Positions 16,879 through 24,646 of a stretch of DNA of 40,407 nucleotides are shown here, one piece after another. Numbering within the stretch: position 1 is the first letter of the stretch; each line of letters opens with the position of its first letter. Source of the DNA: Acidobacteriota bacterium (lineage in GTDB: Bacteria > Acidobacteriota > Terriglobia > Bryobacterales > Bryobacteraceae); the NCBI GenBank assembly GCA_018268715.1, contig JAFDVZ010000029.1, positions 1 through 40,407 of the forward strand. Reading direction: 5' to 3'. Under the pieces are notes generated by a model. The model was not told the DNA's origin. It ran no database searches and saw only the letters and a program-made list of their open reading frames with translations. The position numbers were made by a program, and so were the translations under genes.

Positions 16879-19197
16879 CTACACGCGCAGTTCGTAGTTC
16901 CAGCCCCGCATGCCGTCGATGATGCGGGCGCGGATGACGCCCACCTCGTCGCTCGACAACGTGCGATCGGCCGCTCCTACGGTCAGGCGGAACGACACGC
17001 TCTTGGTCCCTTCGGCCAGCGGCGCGCCCGCGTACTCGCGCAGAAACTCGATCGCCAGCAGATCCACGCCGCCAAGCGTCGTCAACTGCCGCTCGATCCA
17101 CCCCACCGGCCGCCGCAGCTCCGTGATCACGGACAAATCGAACGCGCTCGCCGGCAGCCGCCGGATCTGCGTGTACTTCTGCATGCGCGGCAGCAGCCGT
17201 TCCAGCGCCCCCAGGTCGATGTCGAGCACCGCCGCCCGTCCCGTCTCGACAAAGGAGGGATGAAACTCGAACAGCCGGCCCACGGTCTCGCCGCCGATCT
17301 TCAGCCGGCCCGTGCGCGCCGGGTGCTCGTAGGCGAGCGCCTCGCCGGCCTCCACCTCGATGGTCGAAGCCAGGCACTGCGCCACGCGCTTCAATTCAAA
17401 CAACCCCTCTCGGCCGTCGCCCGCCTTCGCGTAAACAGCGGCGGCCAGGTGAGCCGTCTCCTCCGGCAGCCCTTCGGCCCGCTTGTGGATCTCCTGCCCG
17501 ATCTCAAACAGGCGGAAGGAATCGAAGTGCCGCGCGTTGTCGAGCACGTTCTTCCACACGCCCGGAATCAGGCTCTTGCGCAGCAGGTTCTGTCCCACCG
17601 CGATGGGATTGGACACCCGCACCAGGTCCGCGTGCCCGAACTTCTCGGCCGTTTCATCGCTGACAAACGAGTAGTTGTAGACCTCGGTGAAGCCCTCGTC
17701 GGTCATCAACTCGCGCACGCGGCGATGATAGCGGCGCTCTTCGTTGGTGGGCGGAACGGTGGCCGCCACCATCGGAGGACGCGGCGTAATCGACCCATAG
17801 CCGATCATGCGGCCCACTTCCTCCACCAGGTCGTCCTTGATCGCAATGTCCTTGGTGGAGCGCCAGGAGGGAACGGTCACCAGGAACACGCCGGGCTCGG
17901 GCTCGGCGACGCCGAACTCGATCGATTCGAGGATCCGCCGGACCTCGTCCTTCTCCACCGCGCGGCCCAGCTTGCGATACAACCATTCGAGCGGCAGCGT
18001 GATCGGCTGGGGCGCCGGTTTCGGCCGCCAGGCGTCGGCGAGCCCGCCCACCAGACGGATGCCGGGCGAAACCTGCTCGAGCAGCTCGATGGCCCGCGCC
18101 AGCCCGCGCAGCGTATTGGCCGGATCCTGCGCCTTCTCGAAGCGCATGGAAGCGTCGGTGCGCAGCTTCAGCGCCGAGGAGGTGCGCCGCACATTCGACG
18201 CCATGAAGTTCGCGCTCTCAAGCACGATGCGCGTCGTAATCTCGGAGATCGCGCTCTCGCCCCCGCCGATAACGCCCGCGATCGCGATCGGCCCGCCGGC
18301 GTCCGCGATCACCGTATTCGACGGCGTCAGATCGTAGGTCTCTCCGTTCAACGCCAGGATGCGTTCGCCCGACCGCGCCGGCCGCGCGAAAATCGTATCG
18401 CCGCGCAGCTTATCGGCGTCAAAGGCGTGCATGGGCTGCGCCAGCTCCGCCATGACGAAGTTCGTCACGTCGACGATGTTGTTGATCGAATTCAGCCCCA
18501 CCGCCTCCAGCCGGCACTGCAACCACAGAGGCGACGGCCGCACCGTGACATTCTCAAACACGAGCGCCGAGTACCGTGGACACAGCGTGTAGTCTTCGAT
18601 CTCCACCTTCACGGGCGCGGCGCCCGCGGGGATGCGGCTCAACCGGGCGGGCTCCTTCAGCTTCGCCCCGGCGATGGCCGCTGCCTCGCGCGCCATGCCG
18701 TGATGGCCCCACAAATCCGGCCGATGCGTCAGCGACTTATTGTCGATCTCGATCACCGCGTCCGGCCCCGGCTCGAACACGTCGCCCGCCAGTTCGAGAA
18801 TCCCCGAATGATCGCGATTGACGCCCAGCTCGTAGCCGCTCGCCAGCATGCCGTCGCTCTCGACGCCGTCCACCACGCGCTTACCGATCGTCATCGACCC
18901 GAGCTCGGTCCCCGGCGGAACGTACGCCGTCACCATCCCGGCCCGGCAGTTCGGCGCGCCGCACACCACCGTCCGCCGCCCGTAGCGACCCGCGTCCACC
19001 ACGGCCTTGCGGTTATGGCTACCCTCGATGGGCTCGGCCGAAAGCACCTTCGCCGCCGCCACCCGGGCAAGCCATGGCGCGAACGTCTCCACGCCGTCGC
19101 ACTCGGCGGTCTTCATCGTGATGAGCTGGCCGAGCTTCACGGGATCGGCCGCCAGGCCGTCCACCAGCTCGCAAAGCCAGTTGTATGAGAATTTCAT
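16879..19197 (-). CDS. pheT: Phenylalanine-tRNA ligase, beta subunit
   Basis: Beta subunit (772 aa) of the (alpha-beta)2 synthetase that charges tRNA-Phe. All domains are present. The N-terminal MKFSYNWLCELVD is followed by an EMAP-like tRNA-binding domain (about 40-150, with GAPNCRAGMVTAYVPPG and SDGMLAS). The B3/B4 editing region contains NKSLTHRPDLWGHHGMARE and NIVDVTNFVMAELAQPMHAFD. The B5 and synthetase-like core follows (YNYSFVSDETAEKFG, NLLRKSLIPGVW), and the C-terminal anticodon-binding domain ends the protein (FDLSVITE to RIIDGMRGWNYELRV). It starts 3 bp after the pheS stop, in the usual pheS-pheT order. Confidence 0.97.
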   Translation of the reverse strand: MKFSYNWLCELVDGLAADPVKLGQLITMKTAECDGVETFAPWLARVAAAKVLSAEPIEGSHNRKAVVDAGRYGRRTVVCGAPNCRAGMVTAYVPPGTELGSMTIGKRVVDGVESDGMLASGYELGVNRDHSGILELAGDVFEPGPDAVIEIDNKSLTHRPDLWGHHGMAREAAAIAGAKLKEPARLSRIPAGAAPVKVEIEDYTLCPRYSALVFENVTVRPSPLWLQCRLEAVGLNSINNIVDVTNFVMAELAQPMHAFDADKLRGDTIFARPARSGERILALNGETYDLTPSNTVIADAGGPIAIAGVIGGGESAISEITTRIVLESANFMASNVRRTSSALKLRTDASMRFEKAQDPANTLRGLARAIELLEQVSPGIRLVGGLADAWRPKPAPQPITLPLEWLYRKLGRAVEKDEVRRILESIEFGVAEPEPGVFLVTVPSWRSTKDIAIKDDLVEEVGRMIGYGSITPRPPMVAATVPPTNEERRYHRRVRELMTDEGFTEVYNYSFVSDETAEKFGHADLVRVSNPIAVGQNLLRKSLIPGVWKNVLDNARHFDSFRLFEIGQEIHKRAEGLPEETAHLAAAVYAKAGDGREGLFELKRVAQCLASTIEVEAGEALAYEHPARTGRLKIGGETVGRLFEFHPSFVETGRAAVLDIDLGALERLLPRMQKYTQIRRLPASAFDLSVITELRRPVGWIERQLTTLGGVDLLAIEFLREYAGAPLAEGTKSVSFRLTVGAADRTLSSDEVGVIRARIIDGMRGWNYELRV

Positions 19198-19200
19198 GGC

Positions 19201-20229
19201 TCAGAACTGATTCAGGAACCGCAGGTCGCCGCCCAGCAGCAACCGTATGTCGTCGATCGCGTACCGCATCATGGCCAGGCGCGTCAGCCCCAGGCCGAAG
19301 GCGAAACCGTTCCACTGTTCCGGATCGATGCCGCTCATGCGCAGCACGTTCGGATTCACCAGGCCGCACGGCAACAGCTCCACCCAACCGCTCTGCTTGC
19401 ACACCGGGCATCCCGGACCGCCGCAGATCAGGCACTGTATGTCGAGCTCGAAGCCCGGCTCGACGAACGGGAAGTAGCCCGGCCGCAGCCGCACCGTCAC
19501 CTCGCGCCGGAAGATCGAGGTGAGCAGCGTCTTCATAAAGAAGATGAGGTGCGCCACGCTCACGTCCCGGTCCACCATCATGCCCTCGAGCTGATAGAAC
19601 GTGTGCTCGTGGGAGGCGTCCACTTCCTCGTTGCGGAACACGCGGCCCGGCGCGATCATGCGCAGCGGCGGCCCCAACTTCCGCATCCCGCGCACCTGCA
19701 CGGGCGAGGTGTGCGTGCGCAGCAGATTGCCGTCGGTCAGCCAGAAGGTGTCCTGCGCGTCGCGCGCCGGATGGTCGCCTGGGATGTTCAGCGCGTCGAA
19801 GTTGTGCTCCTCGGTCTCCACCTCCGGCCCGTCGAGCACGGTGAAGCCCATGGAGATGAACAGATCCTCGATCTCGGTCTGAATCAGGGTGACCGGGTGC
19901 AGGCTGCCGCGGCGAGGCGGGGGCGCGGGCAGCGTCAGGTCCAGCCATTCCGAATCGAGCCGGGCGGCCAGCGCGGCCGAGGCGAAGGCGGCCTTGCGCG
20001 ATTCGAGCGCCGTTTCCACCTCCTGCTTCACCGCGTTCAACAGCTTGCCCATGCGCGCCCGCTCCTCGGGCGCCATCTTGCCAAAGTCCTTGCTGACGCC
20101 GGCCAGCAGACCCTTGCGCCCCAGCACCTCGACGCGCACCGCTTCGAGGTCGGCCTCGACGGCGGCGGCGGCGATGCGCTCCAGCGCGCGGTCCCTCGCG
20201 CCAGCTATCACTTCATCGTTGGGATTCAT
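19201..20229 (-). CDS. pheS: Phenylalanine-tRNA ligase, alpha subunit
   Basis: Catalytic alpha subunit (342 aa) of phenylalanyl-tRNA synthetase. The N-terminal coiled coil (about 1-80) contacts tRNA. The class II core includes GFTVLDGPEVETEEHNFDAL, motif 2 FRNEEVDASHEHTFYQLEG and motif 3 GFAFGLGLTRLAMMRY. A Cys cluster (C-L-I-C-G-G-P-G-C-P-V-C) precedes GWVELLPCGLVNP. A similar insertion is known in Thermus-type PheS and absent from the E. coli enzyme; it could bind zinc. The ATG at 20229 gives the normal N-terminus. An upstream in-frame start would overlap the ankyrin gene and adds nothing family-like. The ankyrin gene stops 10 bp before it, so the two are probably cotranscribed. Confidence 0.95.
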   Translation of the reverse strand: MNPNDEVIAGARDRALERIAAAAVEADLEAVRVEVLGRKGLLAGVSKDFGKMAPEERARMGKLLNAVKQEVETALESRKAAFASAALAARLDSEWLDLTLPAPPPRRGSLHPVTLIQTEIEDLFISMGFTVLDGPEVETEEHNFDALNIPGDHPARDAQDTFWLTDGNLLRTHTSPVQVRGMRKLGPPLRMIAPGRVFRNEEVDASHEHTFYQLEGMMVDRDVSVAHLIFFMKTLLTSIFRREVTVRLRPGYFPFVEPGFELDIQCLICGGPGCPVCKQSGWVELLPCGLVNPNVLRMSGIDPEQWNGFAFGLGLTRLAMMRYAIDDIRLLLGGDLRFLNQF

Positions 20230-20239
20230 TTTCGCCCGG

Positions 20240-20893
20240 CTAGGCTCCGTAGTGTTCGAGCGTCTCGACCATCGCCGCATGCCCCTTGGTCAATGCAAGG
20301 TCGAGAGCGTTCTGGTTGTTGTCGGCGCGCGCGCTCACATCGGCGCCCGCCGCGATCAGCAGATTCGCGAGCGCCACGTCGCCGTTCTGGGCGGCGGCGT
20401 GCAGTGCGGTCCAACCGCCGTGCTGGCGCGCGTTCACCCACGCCCCCCGCTCAAGCAGCAGGCGGACAATCTCGGCGTGGCGTCCGGCCGCGGCCGCGTG
20501 CAGCGGCATGTTCTGCATCGCGTTTTCCGACCGTTCGTTGATCTTCGCCCCCGCCCCGATCAGCGCCTCCACGCACTCCACGCAGCCGAAAAAGGCGGCC
20601 AGGTGCAACGGCGTCCAACCATCGGGACTCAGCGAATTCACGCTCGCGGGCGTTTCCGCCGCCAGCGTCCGCACCTGGTCGGCGCGCCCGGACATCGCCG
20701 CCGAGTAGATGTCGAACCGCGCCCCGGCGCCCACCAGCAGCGCGACGATATCCGGCTTGCGATGGTACACGGCCACGGTGATCGCCGGCAGCCCGGCGTC
20801 GTCGGTGGCGGAGGCGAGCGCGGGATTCTCCCCCACCATCCTTCCGACGGCCCCCGCGTCACCGGCGCGAATCGATTCGAAAAGCTGCTTCAT
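20240..20893 (-). CDS. Ankyrin-repeat protein
   Basis: Cytoplasmic-looking 217-aa protein built almost wholly of ankyrin repeats, with no signal peptide. At least four repeats can be read, the clearest being DGWTPLHLAAFFG, NMPLHAAAAGRHAEIVRLLLERGA and GWTALHAAAQNGDVALANLLIAAGADV. A degenerate first repeat covers residues about 5-55. Such proteins mediate protein-protein contacts; the partner is unknown. It lies 3 bp after the unknown gene upstream and 10 bp before pheS. Confidence 0.9.
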   Translation of the reverse strand: MKQLFESIRAGDAGAVGRMVGENPALASATDDAGLPAITVAVYHRKPDIVALLVGAGARFDIYSAAMSGRADQVRTLAAETPASVNSLSPDGWTPLHLAAFFGCVECVEALIGAGAKINERSENAMQNMPLHAAAAGRHAEIVRLLLERGAWVNARQHGGWTALHAAAQNGDVALANLLIAAGADVSARADNNQNALDLALTKGHAAMVETLEHYGA

Positions 20894-20896
20894 TCT

Positions 20897-21358
20897 CTAT
20901 GCGGCCGGCACGAACAACGACTCGGCTTTCTGCACCTCGACCGCCAGGTGGTTGATGTAGAGCAGCAACAGCGATTCCGGAAACTGCTCCTTGAAGTGGG
21001 CGTGAACCCGCTCGCGCCAGCCTTCTGTCAGATACGTCGTCGCGTCCAGGTCCTTGGCGAAGAAGCCGTCCTCGTTGGGAATCTCGAGGAATCCCAGCAC
21101 GGCGACGATCAGGTCCATGTGCGAGACCAGGATCGCCTGCGCCAGTTCGGTGGAGAACTCCTCGTCGCGCTCCTCGATGCGTCTCCAGGCCGACGGCGCG
21201 GCCTTGCGCAGCGTCTCGGTGTTCAGCTTCTGCACCCGCAGCCGGGCCTTGACGCGCTCGTACAATTGGAAGGTCTTGAGTTTCCCCAGGGAAACGGCTC
21301 GTAGCAGTTCCCGGAATCGTTCCTCGCCGAGCCCTGCAAAAATGTCGGAAACCTGCAT
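20897..21358 (-). CDS. Hypothetical protein, mostly helical, unknown function
   Basis: I do not recognise this 153-aa protein. It begins MQVSDIFAGLGEERFRELL and is predicted to be mainly alpha-helical, soluble, and rich in Glu, Arg and Leu, with no signal peptide or transmembrane segment. The segment LGKLKTFQLYERVKARLRVQKLN suggests a basic helix that could touch nucleic acid. That is a guess. It is the first gene of the leftward block leading into the ankyrin protein and pheST, and is divergent from the sigma factor gene. The space between them (21359-21462) probably holds both promoters. Confidence 0.75.
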   Translation of the reverse strand: MQVSDIFAGLGEERFRELLRAVSLGKLKTFQLYERVKARLRVQKLNTETLRKAAPSAWRRIEERDEEFSTELAQAILVSHMDLIVAVLGFLEIPNEDGFFAKDLDATTYLTEGWRERVHAHFKEQFPESLLLLYINHLAVEVQKAESLFVPAA

Positions 21359-21462
21359 GAATACACCAGTTTAGCGCAGCTTGCACGCCCGCGCGCCGCG
21401 CCGTCGTATCCTACAATTTGCCGCGAAATGTTCGCGTTCGGGCGGCGTCCTCCAGGCAACCA

Positions 21463-22023
21463 GTGCAATTCCACGACTTCGATAACGCCTATGTCGAACG
21501 GCTTCGGGATGCCGACCCGGAGACCGAGCGGCATTTTATCGAGTACTTCACTCCCCTGCTCCGCCTCCGCCTTCGACGCCGCGCCGACTCCCCCCAGCGC
21601 ATCGACGACATCCGCCAGGAGACTTTCCTCCGCACCTTCCGCGCCATCCGCTCCGGCGGCCTCCGCCAACCCTCCGGACTCGGCGCCTTCGTCCTCCGCA
21701 TGGGCGATAACGTCGCCTACGAGATGAACCGCCGCGAATCCCGCGTGCAACCGATTCCCGAAGGCGCCCCGGAAGCCCCCGAATCCCGCCCCGGCGCCGA
21801 AGCCGACCTGATCACCGAGGAGCGCAAGGACATGGTCCGCGACGTCCTCAAGGGCCTGAAGCAGCAGGATCGCTCCCTGCTCCGCGCCATCTTCTTCGAC
21901 GAGCGCGACAAGGACGAGGTGTGCCGCGAACTCGGCGTCGACCGCGATTATCTCCGCGTCCTGCTCCATCGCGCCAAAGGCCAGTTCAAACGCGAGTTCC
22001 TGCGCCGCGCCGCAGCCGGCTAG
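21463..22023 (+). CDS. RNA polymerase sigma factor, sigma-70 (ECF-like)
   Basis: Directs RNA polymerase to a set of promoters. About 186 aa. The region-2 helix reads FIEYFTPLLRLRLRRRADSPQRIDDIRQETFLRTFRAI and region 4 reads LKQQDRSLLRAIFFDERDKDEVCRELGVDRDYLRVLLHRAK, with a clear helix-turn-helix near the end. The linker (SRVQPIPEGAPEAPES) is Pro- and Glu-rich. I chose the GTG at 21463, with AGG about nine bases upstream, because the product then starts with the family-like VQFHDFDNAYVERL. A TTG at 21418 is also in frame. No anti-sigma gene is adjacent, so its control is not visible here. Confidence 0.85.
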   Translation: MQFHDFDNAYVERLRDADPETERHFIEYFTPLLRLRLRRRADSPQRIDDIRQETFLRTFRAIRSGGLRQPSGLGAFVLRMGDNVAYEMNRRESRVQPIPEGAPEAPESRPGAEADLITEERKDMVRDVLKGLKQQDRSLLRAIFFDERDKDEVCRELGVDRDYLRVLLHRAKGQFKREFLRRAAAG

Positions 22024-22084
22024 CACCGCGATCTTTCCATAAGAAGCTAAGATTCGCCGGGATTCCCTCCGATATGCAAGTCAG

Positions 22085-23263
22085 ATGCTGCACGCCATCA
22101 TCCTGGCCGTCGGAAAGGAGTCCGCTGAAGCGATGGTCCGCATCGTCCAGCGGAGCGGGCACATCAAAGTGGATTCGGTCTTTGCGCCCGCCGAATCGGC
22201 CCATCATTTTGTATTGAAGCTGAACGGCCTCAGTCCGGAGTTGGTGCTGATTGAGATGGGCGACGACCGGAACGCCTCCTATTGCAGTCTGGTGCGTGAA
22301 CGGGCCCCGGAAGCCATCATGCTGGGATTTTCCACCCGCGAGCCCGCCATGGTGGACCCCGTGTGGCCGAGCAATCCCACCGAGCCGCGGGAGCCTTGGC
22401 CGCTGACCCCCTCGGAGTTGGTCCGCATCGCCCGCCGCGGTTACGCCCTCAGATACCCCGGTCCGTTTGACAACCTGGTCGCCATGCTGCCGGCCAAGGC
22501 GGGCTGCGGAGCGAGCACGACGCTGCTGAACGTCGCCGGAAAGCTCGATCAGTCGTTCCAGAAGAGAGTGCTGGTAGTGGATGGCGATCTGCGTTCCGGC
22601 GCCCTGGCCGAAACGCTGAACACCACGCCCACCTGTTCGGTGGCCCACACCCTGGCCGATTCCTACCACCTGCCGACGCTCATGTGGAACCAGCAGGTGC
22701 TCGAACAGGACGGCGTTCACCTGATGCCCAGCCGGCGGGATGCCTGTGGTCCCCTGCCGCAATGGTACGAGTGGGCGCGCCTCATGCGGTTCGCCGCCTC
22801 CCGCTACGACATGGTGATGGTGGACCTGCCGGAGGTGATCAACGACGCGTCGGCCGAAGTGGTGCGGCTGGCCCGCGCCGTCTACGTCGTCACCACGCCG
22901 GAGTTGCCCGCCCTACAATTGGCTCGCAGCCGGATCGCGGAGCTGAACGACGTGCAGCCCGACGCCGACCGGATCCGCATACTGATCAATCGCTGGCATC
23001 GCAGCGACGTGCATCCGCGCGACGTGGCCAAGGCGCTCGGTCGCCGCGTGGAAGCGGTGCTGCCCAACGACTACCTCAGCGTGAAGAAGGCCATCCTGCG
23101 CAACGGCTACGTGGACGCGAAAACGTCGCTCGGCGCCGCCTATGGGGCGCTGGCCGGATTCCTGGTGAACGCCGGTCCGCCGCCCATGGTGGAGGAGCCG
23201 AAGTCGAAGCTGCTGGCGGCGTTCGTGCCCGCCCAGGTCCAGATCCGCCGCCGCACCGCCTGA
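22085..23263 (+). CDS. CpaE/MinD-like ATPase with receiver-like N-terminal domain
   Basis: The 392-aa protein has two parts. Residues 1 to about 115 form a degenerate response-regulator-like alpha/beta domain (MLHAIILAVGKESAEAMV, then LSPELVLIEMGDD). The rest is a P-loop ATPase of the ParA/MinD superfamily, with a deviant Walker A K138-A-G-C-G-A-S-T145, Walker A' VLVVDGDLRSG, and a switch region MVMVDLPEVINDASAEVVRLA. This is the CpaE layout, in which the ATPase helps place a type IVc (Tad/Flp) pilus or other machine. No pilus genes are next to it, so its partner is unknown. It follows the sigma factor by 61 bp on the same strand. Confidence 0.82.
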   Translation: MLHAIILAVGKESAEAMVRIVQRSGHIKVDSVFAPAESAHHFVLKLNGLSPELVLIEMGDDRNASYCSLVRERAPEAIMLGFSTREPAMVDPVWPSNPTEPREPWPLTPSELVRIARRGYALRYPGPFDNLVAMLPAKAGCGASTTLLNVAGKLDQSFQKRVLVVDGDLRSGALAETLNTTPTCSVAHTLADSYHLPTLMWNQQVLEQDGVHLMPSRRDACGPLPQWYEWARLMRFAASRYDMVMVDLPEVINDASAEVVRLARAVYVVTTPELPALQLARSRIAELNDVQPDADRIRILINRWHRSDVHPRDVAKALGRRVEAVLPNDYLSVKKAILRNGYVDAKTSLGAAYGALAGFLVNAGPPPMVEEPKSKLLAAFVPAQVQIRRRTA

Positions 23264-23283
23264 GGCTGCGCTACCATCGCCGT

Positions 23284-23646
23284 ATGTCCAACACGGCAGA
23301 ACCGCGTCCCAAAGTGGACGTGTCCATGGTAACCACCACCTTCACCCTGGACGGTTACCGCATCGTGCGCAAGATCGGCATCGTCCGCGGCATTATCGTA
23401 CGGTCGCGATCCGTCTTCGGCACCATCGGCGCCAGCCTTCAGACCCTGGTTGGCGGCGACATCACCCTTTTCTCCAACCTGTGCGAGGAAACCCGCGCCC
23501 ACGCCTTCGACCGCATGCTCGAGCACGCCTACGAAGCCGGCGCCAACGCCGTTTTGGGCGTCCGCTACGACGCCACCGAGGTGATGCAGAGCGTCACCGA
23601 AGTGCTGTGCTACGGCACGGCTGTGATGGTGGAAAAGATCGACTGA
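23284..23646 (+). CDS. YbjQ/UPF0145 family protein
   Basis: Small soluble protein of 120 aa in the YbjQ (PF01906) family, sometimes called heavy-metal-binding although the role is unsettled. It shows the family features TTTFTLDGYRIVRKIGIVRGI at the N-terminus, a central LVGGDI, and the end HAYEAGANAVLGVRYDAT with GTAVMV. YbjQ proteins usually form pentamers. The ATG at 23284 lies 20 bp after the CpaE-like gene stop. A much longer reading frame runs back through that gene but is not coding there. Confidence 0.85.
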   Translation: MSNTAEPRPKVDVSMVTTTFTLDGYRIVRKIGIVRGIIVRSRSVFGTIGASLQTLVGGDITLFSNLCEETRAHAFDRMLEHAYEAGANAVLGVRYDATEVMQSVTEVLCYGTAVMVEKID

Positions 23647-23647
23647 T

Positions 23648-24415
23648 TCAGAAGCCCATGATCTGGAAACCGGCGTCGACATACAGGACGTTGCCCGTGA
23701 CGCCGCGGCCCAGGTCGCTCGCTAGAAACACCGCCGCGTCGGCCACCTCGCGCGGATCGCAGTTGCGGCGCAGGGGCGCGTGTTCGGCCACTGCGTCGAG
23801 CATCCGCGACAGATCCTTCACCGCCCGCGAGGAGGCCGTCTTGATGGCCCCGGCCGAAATGGCGTTCACGCGGATGTTCTTCGGTCCCAGGTCGCTCGCC
23901 AGGTACCGCACGGAGGCCTCGAGCGAGGCTTTGGCCACACCCATCACGTTATAGTTCGGCACCACCCGGTTGGCCCCCAGGTAGCTGAGCGTGATCATCG
24001 ACCCGCCCTCCGCCATCAGCGGCTCCACCGCCCGCGCCACCGCCACCATCGAGTACGCGCTCACCTCCTGCGCCAGCAGGAAGCCGCCGCGCGAGGTCTC
24101 GACGAACGGCCGCGACAGGTCCTCGCGATTGGCGAAGGCGATGCTGTGCACCATGCAATCGATCCTGCCCTCGGACTTCAGCTCGGCGGTCAGCCGCGCC
24201 AGGTCGTCCTCCAGCGTCACGTCGCAGTTCAGCAGTTTGTGGGCGCCCAGAGCCGCGCCGACGTCCTCCACGGTCAGCCGTTGACGCTCGCCCTGGTAGG
24301 TGAGGATCAGTTTCGCCCCTTCGCGGCGGAACGCTTCGCCGATCGCATAGGCAATGCTCCAGCGGTTGGCCACACCCAGCACCACCGCCGTCTTGCCTTC
24401 AAGCAGTTGAGACAT
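23648..24415 (-). CDS. fabI: Enoyl-[acyl-carrier-protein] reductase (NADH)
   Basis: Catalyses the last reductive step of each fatty-acid elongation cycle in the cytoplasm and is the triclosan target in other bacteria. The 255-aa protein has the FabI form of the SDR fold. The nucleotide motif is VVLGVANRWSIAYAIG. The SIAFA segment contacts the cofactor. The catalytic residues are Y145 in LSYLGANR and Y155-x6-K162 in PNYNVMGVAKASLEA. The C-terminus GNVLYVDAGFQIMGF is typical. It faces the YbjQ-family gene tail to tail (one base apart) and is divergent from the MacA-like gene across a 231-bp region with no gene that I can see. Confidence 0.96.
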   Translation of the reverse strand: MSQLLEGKTAVVLGVANRWSIAYAIGEAFRREGAKLILTYQGERQRLTVEDVGAALGAHKLLNCDVTLEDDLARLTAELKSEGRIDCMVHSIAFANREDLSRPFVETSRGGFLLAQEVSAYSMVAVARAVEPLMAEGGSMITLSYLGANRVVPNYNVMGVAKASLEASVRYLASDLGPKNIRVNAISAGAIKTASSRAVKDLSRMLDAVAEHAPLRRNCDPREVADAAVFLASDLGRGVTGNVLYVDAGFQIMGF

Positions 24416-24636
24416 GAATTTACCAGGATAGCCGACTCCGGCGCACCGGCGCCGGGCCGCCTGAGGTCCGGGCCGCCACCTCCGGAGCCTGGGTGGATGT
24501 CGAGCTCAATGGCGCCGCATGACGGCCCCAATGGCGCTCCCACGGGACGTCGATCAACGCACGGCGTTTCAAAAAATTAGGGATGCTACGATGGTTTTAT
24601 CGAACTCCTGGCGCGCCGCCGTCGTCTGTACTGATT

Positions 24637-24641
24637 GAGGA
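24637..24641 (+). promoter_or_regulatory. Ribosome binding site deciding the GTG start of the MacA-like gene
   Basis: GAGGA lies five bases before the GTG at 24647. This spacing supports GTG over the upstream in-frame TTG at 24635, which overlaps the site. Confidence 0.6.
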
Positions 24642-24646
24642 CCCCC

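Noticed and set aside
17260-19188. Open frame of about 640 codons antisense to pheT
   Set aside because: Same compositional artefact; pheT is full length with all domains.
22684-23283. N-terminal extension of the YbjQ-family protein
   Set aside because: It overlaps the CpaE-like gene in a different frame and has shadow-type composition.
24416-24646. Promoter or small gene between fabI and the MacA-like gene
   Set aside because: An AT-rich patch near 24567-24600 contains TACGAT, but no -35 element is at a suitable distance, and no open frame with a ribosome binding site is convincing.
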